From: Shewanella psychrotolerans
GTDB lineage: Bacteria; Pseudomonadota; Gammaproteobacteria; Enterobacterales; Shewanellaceae
NCBI RefSeq assembly: GCF_019457595.1
Contig: NZ_CP080419.1
Location: forward strand, 3,906,001-3,970,000
Direction of reading: 5' to 3'
DNA: 64,000 nt
Both the position numbers and the translations under genes were made by a program. How positions within the stretch are numbered: position 1 is the first letter of the stretch; each line of letters starts with the position of its first letter. Below are positions 8,801 through 17,782 of this stretch, in pieces. The notes below the pieces were generated by a model. The model saw only the letters and a program-made list of their open reading frames with translations, had not been told where the DNA came from and made no database searches.

Positions 8801-10335
8801 CGGCTATCAAGGTAACCAAAGGAGTTTTCACCGCCAAGCCACAACTTACCATCCGCACTACGAAAAATGGAACGTAACGGACCTTTGCGTACAACCCCAT
8901 CGGTACCTTTAACAGGTAAAGACTGAGGTTCTAAAGTGCCATTATCCCAATAAAATAAACCTGTAGCGGTCACAAACCACCATCGGTCAATCAACAGTGG
9001 ATCTTTGTAGCTAGCAAAGATCATTTTATTTTCTAAAGAGGATTCTCCCCCTGTCCACTGGGCAAAGCGTATCGCTTGTTTAGTCGCTTTATTATAAATA
9101 AACAGACCATTGGTCGAGCCTAATAACAGGTGCTCTGAATCCATACTCTCAACGGTATAAATACTGTCATTGACTTCCATTCCTAATGGCGTGATTAGTA
9201 CACTACGTTTAAGATCCCTATCGACATCGATCAAACCTTTATCGCTACCAAGCCAAACTCGTTGATCTTCAGCATAAATAGCCCAAACCATCTCATCACC
9301 CAATTTATAGGGTGCCTTTCGAGTCAAATTATCCACAGAAAAATCAGGTTCATCGGCTATAACAGCCAGTCCATCACCCGAGCCACCAACCCAAATAATA
9401 TCGTTGCTGTCTACAGCGATGTCATACACATAATCTAAGTCTGCCGCGCGCTTAAGTTGGTCGGAAAATTGCTTTAACTCTAAGGTATCTGGATTCCACT
9501 TTATCAAACCATCTCTGCCAGATAACCAAATAAACCCCTTTTGGTCTTGGGCCATATGCGTGATGTAAAATGGCATTTGAGCCACTTTTTCAACGGTGAC
9601 GGAATCGGGATAAACACGGTACAAACCGTTACTCGAACCTAACCAAATTCGACCCGCTCGATCCTCAAACAAGGTCTTTATCAATCCCATGGTTTCAGTC
9701 CAAGGAAACAGAGCCCGTAGCATCCCTAAGCTGTCTCTTAATTGAAGCTCTCTACTGGTACCAACAATAAGCTGGTTATCATTAAACTTGGCCAATACCC
9801 TCCACGGAATATCGGGATCATGGGGCAAGGCATTAACAAAATTAAGCTCCATCGCCACATAATCGAAACGATATATCTCTGATTGATAGTTTACAAAGAT
9901 ATAGCTGCCATCTTTTTGCTTCGTAATGGCTTGTAAACCACTCTTTTTAAAGTCAGGAAACAGCTCAAGGCTACCAAACTGGACAAACTCATCTGTCATC
10001 AAATTATAAAGATAGGTGTTAGCGTAACTACTCACTAACAGATGATTTTTGCTAAGCGGTATAGTGAAGATGATGTATTCATCCGAGAGACGGATATCCT
10101 GTTTTATTTTATCTATACGCCTAGATGTGGTATCGCTAACACGATAAAGACCTTGCTCAGTAGACAGCCAAGTATAGCCATATTCATCAAAGCTAATATG
10201 ATTAACTATCGCATTATTTAGTCCATCTCGCGCACTAAAAACCCGCTGAACTAAATCACCAGCTGAAACGGGTACAGCAATAACCCAAAAAAGCAAAAAG
10301 TAAAAAATAGATCGGCACCAGCCGTTATTGCTCAT
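5884..10335 (-). CDS. Membrane sensor with beta-propeller, PAS, GGDEF and EAL domains (c-di-GMP turnover)
   Basis: A 1483-residue protein. In order: a signal peptide (1-26); a large periplasmic two-component-regulator propeller (about 30-650) with repeated W(L/V)G...GL blades such as IWLGSSNGL and VWLGSDKGL; a Y_Y_Y domain (about 690-755); one membrane segment (about 770-790); two PAS domains; GGDEF at 1135-1139; and EAL at 1264-1266. The synthase motif RFGGDEF is intact, but the inhibitory RxxD site is absent. The phosphodiesterase side keeps EAL, NVSAVQF, EITEG, DDFGTGYSS and VAEGIE, so hydrolysis of c-di-GMP is expected and synthesis is possible. It is a single gene with no paired regulator. 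The ligand is unknown. Confidence 0.9.
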   Translation of the reverse strand: MSNNGWCRSIFYFLLFWVIAVPVSAGDLVQRVFSARDGLNNAIVNHISFDEYGYTWLSTEQGLYRVSDTTSRRIDKIKQDIRLSDEYIIFTIPLSKNHLLVSSYANTYLYNLMTDEFVQFGSLELFPDFKKSGLQAITKQKDGSYIFVNYQSEIYRFDYVAMELNFVNALPHDPDIPWRVLAKFNDNQLIVGTSRELQLRDSLGMLRALFPWTETMGLIKTLFEDRAGRIWLGSSNGLYRVYPDSVTVEKVAQMPFYITHMAQDQKGFIWLSGRDGLIKWNPDTLELKQFSDQLKRAADLDYVYDIAVDSNDIIWVGGSGDGLAVIADEPDFSVDNLTRKAPYKLGDEMVWAIYAEDQRVWLGSDKGLIDVDRDLKRSVLITPLGMEVNDSIYTVESMDSEHLLLGSTNGLFIYNKATKQAIRFAQWTGGESSLENKMIFASYKDPLLIDRWWFVTATGLFYWDNGTLEPQSLPVKGTDGVVRKGPLRSIFRSADGKLWLGGENSFGYLDSRGVFFSRSDIFADTNSVIEVSYIQEIDSGVLWLGTSPKGLVEYHPKTGATYMLTKKWELDCSSVYFIEQVPGYRLIGCPNSLVSQDLVSGQLLVIEKQDGLISHELNDGASFYQPSAGLYVGSPDGVGLVDVPLLKNRLTEDGIMLESISVFYENKTDIDLNPPEHKVVHPGSRLISFQLTSLDYLTDTPFELQYRLRREGKSSTVNYLQLNGQSQVNVSGLEAGNYTLDILSEKNGIWSKTPYSYSFSVEDFWWNHSWFKILLVLSLFLVGLYFLIVRQRQLSAFRQLNSALQESEARLRQSLRGSDSELWEWHSDTELFSLENNGGNFPSDAKAMTISMAEFPIFDDDKEKVQQAWFRLINKQDDRFDVDYRYRRSDGSFGWTRVRGRPLEFDSVSGKVKKVAGIYTDITMQRRLEDDVKLLAQAFGNTSEGVLILDADERIRVSNKAAQHILGINAEDLVDRYFSQLVYQTDERSDEIQLLLEQGLSWTGEHDFRAADGTICPVWLNLSTMNDERGVVSHYVAVFSDITERKQTEADLRRLANYDVLTGLPNRSSFSTRLAKTIHKAESTDEKLALIFLDLDRFKNVNDSYGHSMGDALLIEASHRLQSCVADEHTLCRFGGDEFVILLRNMDDIDEINHLCDALIRQIEKPFELYGREFFISTSIGVSLWPDDAKQPEMLIKNADQAMYHAKEEGRGNFQYFSAERNAEALYHLKLEADLRKAIDKQEFELYFQPQIDILKDDKVIGMEALLRWCHPKEGYIRPDIFIKVAESCGLIVDIDRWVLRQACLQGAKWEREFGTGFKLSVNVSAVQFRQPGFILGVQQALADSGMSPNILGLEITEGVLMKELHVAKEHLKALRGLGIDVAIDDFGTGYSSLAYLRSFDVSTLKIDRSFLIDIANNEADQAIVSSIIELARNLKLTVVAEGIETQEQLEQVFSRGCYIIQGYYFAKPMAVSEFEVYLRDRA

Positions 10336-10430
10336 AGATAAAAGTAACTCAGTGATTCATCAGCTAAAAATAATGGAGATGTTATTAAAAATACAACGTG
10401 GTTACATCATATAAGTAAGACTAGCAAAAA

Positions 10431-10453
10431 AAAAGCGCTCATTGAGCGCTTTT
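10431..10453 (-). terminator. Intrinsic terminator of lpdA
   Basis: The inverted repeat AAAAGCGCTC-ATT-GAGCGCTTTT has a 10-bp stem and is preceded by a run of A that reads as a long T-run on the minus strand. It lies just beyond the lpdA stop codon and closes the pyruvate dehydrogenase operon. Confidence 0.9.
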
Positions 10454-10469
10454 CACTGAATAACCTAAG

Positions 10470-11897
10470 TTATTTCTTCTTCTTTGCCTTAGGGTTAGGC
10501 AAATCAGTAATTGAACCTTCATAAACTTCTGCGGCTAAGCCAACAGACTCATGCAATGTTGGATGAGCATGGATAGTAAGCGCTAAATCTTCAGCATCAC
10601 AACCCATTTCGATCGCAAGGCCGATTTCACCAAGGAGTTCACCACCGTTAACACCTACGATAGCCCCACCGATAACACGATGAGTTTCCTTATCAAAGAT
10701 AAGCTTAGTCATACCTTCAGAGCAGTCTGAAGCAATAGCACGGCCACTGGCTGCCCATGGGAAAGTCGCTGTTTCATAAGCAATGCCTTGCTCTTTAGCT
10801 TCTTTCTCGGTTAGACCAACCCAAGCAACTTCAGGGTCAGTATAAGCAATTGATGGGATGACTTTGGGATCGAAGAAATGCTTCATACCTGAAATCACTT
10901 CTGCAGCAACGTGGCCTTCATGCACACCTTTGTGCGCAAGCATTGGCTGGCCGACGATATCGCCGATGGCATAGATGTGCGGTACGTTAGTACGCATCTG
11001 CTTGTCGACGTTAATAAAGCCACGCTCATCAATTTTAACACCCGCTTTATCGGCATCAATCAACTTACCGTTTGGCGTACGACCAATCGCAACCAACACT
11101 GCATCATAGCGAACTGGCTCAGCAGGCGCTTTTTTACCTTCCATTGAAACGTAAATACCATCTTCTTTCGCTTCAACCGCTGTCACTTTGGTTTCAAGGA
11201 TCAAGTTGAACTTCTTCTTGATCTTCTTGGTGTACACACGAACGATATCTTTATCGGCAGCAGGGATAACTTGGTCGAACATCTCAACCACATCAATCTC
11301 ACTACCTAGCGAAGAGTATACGGTACCCATTTCGAGACCAATGATGCCGCCGCCCATAACAAGCAGCTTACCTGGCACTTCGTTAAGTTCTAGTGCATCG
11401 GTTGAATCCCAAATGCGTGGATCTTCATGAGGAATGAAAGGCAGCTGAATTGGACGTGAACCCGCAGCGATAATCGCTTGTTCAAAGCGAACCACTTTAA
11501 CGCCATCTTCACCAGTCACTTCAAGAGTATTCGGGCTAGTAAACTTAGCGAGACCATTAACCACATCAACTTTACGCATCTTAGACATGCCGCCTAGACC
11601 CGTAGTGAGTTGGCTAATAACACTCTTCTTGTAATCACGTAATTTATCTAAATCGATTTGTGGCTCACCAAATACAACACCATGACTAGCAACCGCTTTC
11701 GCTTCTTCGATCACTTTAGATACGTGAAGTAGCGCCTTCGATGGGATACAACCCACGTTTAGGCATACACCACCTAGGGTACTAAAACGCTCAACGATCA
11801 CTGTTTCTAGACCTAAATCTGCAGCACGGAATGCCGCTGAATAGCCCGCAGGACCTGCACCTAATACCACTACCTGAGTTTTGATTTCGTTACTCAT
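10470..11897 (-). CDS. lpdA: Dihydrolipoyl dehydrogenase (E3)
   Basis: A 475-residue FAD disulfide oxidoreductase that reoxidises dihydrolipoamide and passes electrons to NAD+ in the pyruvate and 2-oxoglutarate dehydrogenase complexes. The FAD motif GAGPAG is at 13-18. The redox-active disulfide is Cys45/Cys50 in GGVCLNVGC. The NAD-binding glycine motif is GGGIIG, and the catalytic His445/Glu450 pair sits in HPTLHE. The tail is Lys-rich. It follows aceF by about 150 bp. That gap holds the aceF terminator, so lpdA may also be transcribed from its own promoter, as in E. coli. Confidence 0.97.
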   Translation of the reverse strand: MSNEIKTQVVVLGAGPAGYSAAFRAADLGLETVIVERFSTLGGVCLNVGCIPSKALLHVSKVIEEAKAVASHGVVFGEPQIDLDKLRDYKKSVISQLTTGLGGMSKMRKVDVVNGLAKFTSPNTLEVTGEDGVKVVRFEQAIIAAGSRPIQLPFIPHEDPRIWDSTDALELNEVPGKLLVMGGGIIGLEMGTVYSSLGSEIDVVEMFDQVIPAADKDIVRVYTKKIKKKFNLILETKVTAVEAKEDGIYVSMEGKKAPAEPVRYDAVLVAIGRTPNGKLIDADKAGVKIDERGFINVDKQMRTNVPHIYAIGDIVGQPMLAHKGVHEGHVAAEVISGMKHFFDPKVIPSIAYTDPEVAWVGLTEKEAKEQGIAYETATFPWAASGRAIASDCSEGMTKLIFDKETHRVIGGAIVGVNGGELLGEIGLAIEMGCDAEDLALTIHAHPTLHESVGLAAEVYEGSITDLPNPKAKKKK

Positions 11898-12018
11898 GTT
11901 TTCCTCTATTCATTCTCATTCCGTTGGGAGGAAGCCCGGCCCAACACTTGATGATGCCAGCTTGTGAACGTGTGTTCTTGTAAGGTGGCCGCATTTTAAC
12001 CTGTCAACGAGTTAAACA

Positions 12019-12045
12019 AAAGGCTACTCAACATGAGTAGCCTTT
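12019..12045 (-). terminator. Intrinsic terminator after aceF
   Basis: A 12-bp perfect stem, AAAGGCTACTCA / TGAGTAGCCTTT, with a 3-base loop, directly past the aceF stop. The adjoining AAACAAA reads as TTTGTTT on the minus strand. It probably reduces read-through into lpdA. Confidence 0.8.
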
Positions 12046-12049
12046 ATCA

Positions 12050-14014
12050 TTACAAAATAAGTGTACGTATGTCGGACAGCATACTTGACAGTGTCACACT
12101 AAAGCGTGCCGCCATTGCGCCATCGATCACACGGTGGTCGTATGATAAAGATAATGGCAACATTAGCTTAGGCTCAAACTCTTTACCATTCCACTTAGGT
12201 TTAATCTCAGACTTAGACACACCAAGAATCGCTACATCAGGATAGTTCACTATTGGGGTAAATGCCGTACCGCCGATGCCACCTAGGCTCGAAATCGTAA
12301 AACAGCTACCCTGCATGTCTGCAGCTTTCAACTTACCGTCACGAGCCTTGATAGAGATCTCCATCAACTCAGCAGATAACTCAAGAATGCCTTTCTTATC
12401 GACATCGCGAACCACGGGCACAACCAAACCGTTTGGCGTATCAACTGCAACACCAACGTGATAGTACTTCTTCTTGATCAGCGACTCACCGTCGGCACTC
12501 AAGCTAGAGTTAAACACAGGGAACTGTTGTAGCGCCTTAGCAACTGCTTTCATCATAAAGACTAATGGCGTGATCTTAACACCTGTCTTTTGCTTAGCAG
12601 CTAATTCGTTCTGCTGTTTACGGAACGATTCTAGCTCTGTGATATCGGCTTCATCAAATTGAGTGACATGAGGAATAGTCACCCAGTTACGATGTAGGTT
12701 TGGACCAGAGATCTTCTGAATACGTGTTAGTGGCACCTCTTCGACTTCGCCAAATTTAGCAAAATCAACCTTAGGTGCGGCAATCACATTGAGCCCGCCA
12801 GCCCCACCAGCAACGGCTGTAGCAGCAGAAGCTTTTGGACGACTTAGCTCATATTTAATGAACGCCTGAACGTCTTCTTTAAGGATACGTCCTTTACGAC
12901 CAGTACCTGTGACTAACGTCAGGTCTGCACCAAACTCACGCGCTAAACGACGCACGGCTGGTGAGGCATGCACAGCCCCCGTCTTAGGCGCACTGCCCGC
13001 GCTCGGATGATGTGGTACTGGAGGCTTACTCGCAGCAGGTGCTGCAGCCGCTTGAACAGGCGCTGACGCAGCCGCTGGTTGTGGAGCGACAGCCTCTGCT
13101 GGTGCTGCTGACTGAGTTTCAACGGTAGCTATAACGCTGCCTTGAGAAACCTTATCGCCTACCTTAACGGTTAACGACACCAATTTACCCGCAAACGGTG
13201 CTGGTACTTCCATGGTCGCCTTATCGGTTTCAAGCGTGATAAGGCCTTGGTCAGCTTCGATAACATCACCAACGACAACAAGCACTTCGATCACATCGAC
13301 ATCTGATGCATCGCCAATATCGGGCACCGCAATCTCTTTCACTTCAATAGTGGTCTCAGCTGGTGCAGCCTCAGATGCAGCCTCTGCAACTGGTGCAGGT
13401 GCAGGCGCAGCAGCTTCACCGCCGCTGACTTGTAACATCAACACCAAGGAACCTTGAGAAACCTTATCACCCACAGAGACTTTCATCTCCGTAACCACAC
13501 CAGCAGCAGGTGCAGGCACCTCCATGGTGGCTTTATCAGTTTCAAGGGTAATAAGCCCAGTATCGACATCTATACTGTCGCCAACAGCCACTAATACTTC
13601 AATCACATCCACATCAGACGCATCACCGATATCAGGCACAGTAACTTCGATAATTTGTGACGCTGATGATGCAGCAGGTGCAGGAGCTGCAACGGGGGCG
13701 GCCTCAGTGACTGGCTCGGCTGGCGCGGCTGGTGCAGGTGTTTTTTCTGCAACCGCTGGCGCGGTTGTATCAGCAGCTTCGGCAGTCATCATAGCGATAA
13801 GCGAACCTTCAGATACGGTATCACCTACCGCAACTTTGAGTTCTGCAAGTGTGCCAGCAAAAGGCGCAGGAATATCCATAGTCGCCTTGTCACTCTCAAC
13901 GGTGATGATAGATGCTTCAGCATCTATGCTATCGCCTACGGCAACGCAGATCTCGATAACTTGTACTTCATCCCCACCAATATCAGGGACTAAAACTTCT
14001 TTTAATTCAGCCAT
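12050..14014 (-). CDS. aceF: Dihydrolipoyllysine acetyltransferase, E2 of pyruvate dehydrogenase
   Basis: A 654-residue core enzyme that moves the acetyl group from lipoamide to CoA. It has three tandem lipoyl domains with lipoylated lysines predicted at Lys43, Lys161 and Lys265 (each in an (E)xDKATM motif). They are separated by Ala/Pro/Glu-rich flexible linkers. A peripheral-subunit-binding domain follows at about 350-387 ([13 protein letters not shown]), then the catalytic domain from about 430. The active site is HRVIDG, His627 and Asp631. Three lipoyl domains match E. coli E2. Only 11 bp separate it from aceE, so the two are co-transcribed. Confidence 0.97.
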   Translation of the reverse strand: MAELKEVLVPDIGGDEVQVIEICVAVGDSIDAEASIITVESDKATMDIPAPFAGTLAELKVAVGDTVSEGSLIAMMTAEAADTTAPAVAEKTPAPAAPAEPVTEAAPVAAPAPAASSASQIIEVTVPDIGDASDVDVIEVLVAVGDSIDVDTGLITLETDKATMEVPAPAAGVVTEMKVSVGDKVSQGSLVLMLQVSGGEAAAPAPAPVAEAASEAAPAETTIEVKEIAVPDIGDASDVDVIEVLVVVGDVIEADQGLITLETDKATMEVPAPFAGKLVSLTVKVGDKVSQGSVIATVETQSAAPAEAVAPQPAAASAPVQAAAAPAASKPPVPHHPSAGSAPKTGAVHASPAVRRLAREFGADLTLVTGTGRKGRILKEDVQAFIKYELSRPKASAATAVAGGAGGLNVIAAPKVDFAKFGEVEEVPLTRIQKISGPNLHRNWVTIPHVTQFDEADITELESFRKQQNELAAKQKTGVKITPLVFMMKAVAKALQQFPVFNSSLSADGESLIKKKYYHVGVAVDTPNGLVVPVVRDVDKKGILELSAELMEISIKARDGKLKAADMQGSCFTISSLGGIGGTAFTPIVNYPDVAILGVSKSEIKPKWNGKEFEPKLMLPLSLSYDHRVIDGAMAARFSVTLSSMLSDIRTLIL

Positions 14015-14025
14015 TATCTATCCCC

Positions 14026-16692
14026 TTACGCGTACTGTGGGTTGATCTTATCAGCGTCGATACCGTATTCAGCAATGGCTTTGCTCAATACATCTACTGG
14101 TAACTCATTACGGTCAACGAGTGACTTAAGCGCTGCGATAACGATGAACTTAGCATCCACTTCAAAGTGATGACGTAAGTTTTCACGGCTGTCACTGCGG
14201 CCGAAACCGTCAGTACCCAATACTTTGTAATCTGTTGGGATATAAGCACGTAACTGCTCGCCATATATCTTCATGTAATCAGTAGCAACAATCGCAGGTG
14301 AATCACTTGAGATCACTTGGCTAATATAGGCTTGCTTAGGCGTTTCAGTTGGATGCAGCATGTTGTAACGCTCAGCAGTTTGACCGTCACGAGTCAACTC
14401 ATTGAAGCTGGTTACGCTGAATACATCTGAAGAGATACCGAAGTCTTTTGCTAATGCTTGCGCTGCTTTACGCACTTGCTCAAGGATGGTGCCACAGCCC
14501 ATCAGCTGTACCTTACCCTTGCCGCTACCAGATACAGACTCAAGCTTATAGATACCTTTAACGATACCTTCTTCCGCGCCTTCTGGCATTTCTGGCTGAA
14601 CATAGTTTTCATTCATTGTGGTCAAGTAGTAGAAGATATCTTCTTGGTTTTCGCCATACATACGACGGATACCATCTTGAACCACAACCGCAATCTCATA
14701 ACCATAAGTGGGATCGTAAGAAATACAGTTTGGAATCGTGTTGGCTAACACATGGCTGTGACCATCTTGATGCTGCAGACCTTCGCCGTTAAGCGTTGTA
14801 CGACCAGAGGTACCACCGACCATAAAGCCACGAGCACGCATATCACCCGCAGCCCATGCCATATCACCAATACGTTGGAAACCAAACATAGAGTAGTAGA
14901 TATAGAAAGGAATCGTTGGTGTGTCATTAACTGAATAACTGGTTGCCGCAGCGACCCAAGATGACATTGCACCTAGCTCGTTAATACCTTCTTGCAGTAC
15001 TTGACCTGACTTATCTTCACGATAGTAAGCCACTTGGTCTGAATCTTGTGGTACGTATTTTTGTCCTTCGTGAGCATAAATACCCACTTGACGGAACAAG
15101 CCTTCCATACCGAAAGTACGTGCTTCATCAGGAATAATTGGCACGATACGCTTACCGATTTTCTTGTCTTTAAGCAGTGCCGTAAGAATACGTACAAACG
15201 CCATGGTGCTTGAGATTTCACGACCATTTGAACCTTTCAGCACAGAGTCAAAAATCTTCAATGAAGGTACTTCTAGATCTTCAGAGAACTTCTGGCGACG
15301 AGCAGGCATTGAACCATGCAAGGCTTCACGACGTTCCTTAAGGTATTTAACCTCTTCAGAATCTGGGCCAGGGTGGTAGAAAGGAATATCTTCTAACTGA
15401 TCATCTGGGATCGGGATATTGAAACGATCACGGAAATAACGAACCGCGCTGATATCCATCTTCTTAACGTTGTGAGCGATGTTCTTACCTTCGCCCGCAT
15501 CACCAAGGCCATAACCTTTAACAGTTTTCGCGAGAATAACAGTTGGACGGCCTTTGGTGTTTTTAGCATGTTGAAGCGCAGCAAAAATCTTAACAGGATC
15601 ATGACCACCACGATTTAGACGCCAGATGTCATCATCTGACATATTAGCAACCATCTCGGCAGTTTCGGGATACTTACCAAAGAAATGTTCGCGAGTATAA
15701 GCGCCACCTTTAGCTTTACAGTTTTGGTATTCACCATCAACGGTTTCTTCCATTAACTGCAGTAACTTACCGCTAGTGTCACGCGCTAATAGTGGATCCC
15801 AATAACGCCCCCAAATCACCTTAACCGCTTCCCAGCCTGCACCGCGGAATTCACCTTCAAGTTCTTGGATAATTTTACCGTTACCACGAACAGGGCCATC
15901 AAGACGCTGTAAGTTACAGTTAACAATAAACACCAAGTTGTCGAGTTCTTCGCGAGCAGCAAGGCCGATGGCACCTAAAGTTTCAGGCTCGTCACACTCA
16001 CCATCACCCAAGAAGCAATATACGGTTTGCTCAGAGCAATCTTTTAGACCGCGGTCGGTAAGATACTTAAGGTAACGTGCTTGGTAAATCGCTTGGATAG
16101 GACCAAGACCCATAGAAACCGTTGGGAACTGCCAGTAGTCAGGCATCAACTTAGGATGTGGATATGAAGACAAGCCTTTACCATCAACTTCTTGACGGAA
16201 GTTGTTCATCTGTTCTTCAGTAATCCGCCCTTCTAGGAATGAACGCGAGTAGATACCTGGCGCGATGTGACCTTGGAAATAAACCAAATCGCCGCCATCT
16301 TTTTCATTAGGTGCACGGAAAAAATGGTTAAAACACACATCGTAAATAGTCGCACTAGAAGCGAAACTAGAAATGTGACCACCTAACTCAAGATCTTTTT
16401 TCGATCCGCGAAGTACCATAGCCAGCGCATTCCAACGCACGATCGCGCGAATACGACGCTCCATCTCTTGGTTGCCAGGCATATGTGGCTCTTGGCCCGC
16501 AGGGATAGTGTTTAAATAAGCGGTAGTTGCTTTGTAAGGCAGATGAGTACCGTTACGGCGCGCCTTATCAATCAGCTTCTCTAATAAATAATGAGCACGC
16601 TCAGGGCCTTCCTGCTCTAATACCGCTTGCAGTGAATCCACCCACTCTTGAGTCTCTAACGGATCTAAATCTTGTAGCATATGTTCAGACAT
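14026..16692 (-). CDS. aceE: Pyruvate dehydrogenase E1 component
   Basis: An 888-residue thiamine-diphosphate decarboxylase of the homodimeric (E. coli-type, 887 residues) class. It decarboxylates pyruvate and reductively acetylates the E2 lipoyl group. The ThDP/Mg motif runs from GDGECDEPE to NCNLQRLDG. I chose the ATG at 16692 (MSEHMLQDLDP): it has an AAGGA site about 8 bases upstream and matches family N-termini. The longer frame to 16716 adds eight unconserved residues. It lies between pdhR and aceF. Confidence 0.96.
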   Translation of the reverse strand: MSEHMLQDLDPLETQEWVDSLQAVLEQEGPERAHYLLEKLIDKARRNGTHLPYKATTAYLNTIPAGQEPHMPGNQEMERRIRAIVRWNALAMVLRGSKKDLELGGHISSFASSATIYDVCFNHFFRAPNEKDGGDLVYFQGHIAPGIYSRSFLEGRITEEQMNNFRQEVDGKGLSSYPHPKLMPDYWQFPTVSMGLGPIQAIYQARYLKYLTDRGLKDCSEQTVYCFLGDGECDEPETLGAIGLAAREELDNLVFIVNCNLQRLDGPVRGNGKIIQELEGEFRGAGWEAVKVIWGRYWDPLLARDTSGKLLQLMEETVDGEYQNCKAKGGAYTREHFFGKYPETAEMVANMSDDDIWRLNRGGHDPVKIFAALQHAKNTKGRPTVILAKTVKGYGLGDAGEGKNIAHNVKKMDISAVRYFRDRFNIPIPDDQLEDIPFYHPGPDSEEVKYLKERREALHGSMPARRQKFSEDLEVPSLKIFDSVLKGSNGREISSTMAFVRILTALLKDKKIGKRIVPIIPDEARTFGMEGLFRQVGIYAHEGQKYVPQDSDQVAYYREDKSGQVLQEGINELGAMSSWVAAATSYSVNDTPTIPFYIYYSMFGFQRIGDMAWAAGDMRARGFMVGGTSGRTTLNGEGLQHQDGHSHVLANTIPNCISYDPTYGYEIAVVVQDGIRRMYGENQEDIFYYLTTMNENYVQPEMPEGAEEGIVKGIYKLESVSGSGKGKVQLMGCGTILEQVRKAAQALAKDFGISSDVFSVTSFNELTRDGQTAERYNMLHPTETPKQAYISQVISSDSPAIVATDYMKIYGEQLRAYIPTDYKVLGTDGFGRSDSRENLRHHFEVDAKFIVIAALKSLVDRNELPVDVLSKAIAEYGIDADKINPQYA

Positions 16693-16762
16693 TTCGCAGT
16701 CCTTCCCTATATACATTAATAGTATGAATTAATTGATAAAAAGTAACGATTAGAACAATTAT

Positions 16763-17515
16763 CTAAACGCTACCCTTCAAACGACGCAGACTACGCTGCA
16801 ACCGGCTATCTTCTTCCCTTACAGACAACATCACTTCCTCGATATAACTTAGATGTTCATTCGAGGCTTCTCTTGCTGCTTCGGGATCACGGCGCACGAT
16901 AGCGGCAAGCAGGTCTCGCCGATGATCATTTGCCATCTTGGATGCATCGGCTCTACGCTTAAGCAGTTCCAAGTTTTGCGCCACATTCTTATGCAACACA
17001 GGGGATAAACTTAATACCAAGTGCAGCATCGCCACATTGTGAGATGCTTCGGCAATCGCACGATAAAAACAGACGATGGCTTTAGATTTAACCTCAATAT
17101 CGGAGGCGGCCTCTACTGCTTGGATTTTTTGTTTGATGTTTGCCATATCCGCGTCGGTGCCCCGAAGCGCAGCAAAATAGGCCATCATGCCTTCAGTGGC
17201 GTGACGAAACTCGAGTAAGTCATACTGACTCTCAGAATCGCTATGCATCAGCTCCACAATAGGATCGGCAAGGCTCTGCCAAAGTTGCTCTTTGACATAG
17301 GTGCCACCACCTTGACGGCGGAGCAATAAGCCTTTTGCTTCTAACTTTTGAATGGCTTCACGAAGAGATGGTCGAGAGACTTCAAATTGAAGTGCCAATT
17401 CACGCTCTGGAGGTAACTTCTGGCCAGGTTGCAAACTCCCTTCAAGGATCATCTGCTCTAACTGCCCCATAATCACATCAGAGATTTTTGGCTGGTTGAT
17501 TTTGCTATAAGCCAT
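16763..17515 (-). CDS. pdhR: Pyruvate-responsive GntR-family repressor PdhR
   Basis: A 250-residue transcription factor with an N-terminal winged helix (about 10-75; motifs LPPERELA and SRPSLREAIQKLE) and a C-terminal FCD ligand domain. PdhR represses the pyruvate dehydrogenase operon and releases DNA when it binds pyruvate. It is the first gene of the pdhR-aceE-aceF-lpdA unit, and a perfect PdhR operator lies 23 bp upstream of its start codon, so autoregulation is expected. The 70-bp gap to aceE shows no obvious terminator. Confidence 0.95.
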   Translation of the reverse strand: MAYSKINQPKISDVIMGQLEQMILEGSLQPGQKLPPERELALQFEVSRPSLREAIQKLEAKGLLLRRQGGGTYVKEQLWQSLADPIVELMHSDSESQYDLLEFRHATEGMMAYFAALRGTDADMANIKQKIQAVEAASDIEVKSKAIVCFYRAIAEASHNVAMLHLVLSLSPVLHKNVAQNLELLKRRADASKMANDHRRDLLAAIVRRDPEAAREASNEHLSYIEEVMLSVREEDSRLQRSLRRLKGSV

Positions 17516-17537
17516 ATGGCCCTCAGCTCCTATTGTA

Positions 17538-17554
17538 AATTGGTCTTACCAATT
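17538..17554 (-). promoter_or_regulatory. PdhR operator
   Basis: The minus strand reads AATTGGTAAGACCAATT, the known PdhR consensus (AATTGGT, three bases, ACCAATT) with perfect symmetry in both arms. It stands just upstream of pdhR, where it can overlap the promoter or transcript start. Confidence 0.93.
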
Positions 17555-17782
17555 TAATTGACTGAGCGCACTTTATCAAATCACATTTCAGATGTCTAGC
17601 TTGTGATCTACATCATGTAAACTCACGATTTGTGAGAATAGCTGATATTTCTTAGCAAGGGGTCTGACCATTAGGTTAAATACGACAATTACACCGATAA
17701 AGTACCTATAATCGCGTCAACCAATATTGAACATTGCTATCTATAGCAGCTAAAGCAAACACCGACTAGCTGCAGGCTAACA

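Noticed and set aside
13212..14045. Long Ala/Ser/Thr-rich plus-strand frames opposite aceF
   Set aside because: They are antisense shadows of the Ala/Pro-rich lipoyl linkers of aceF.
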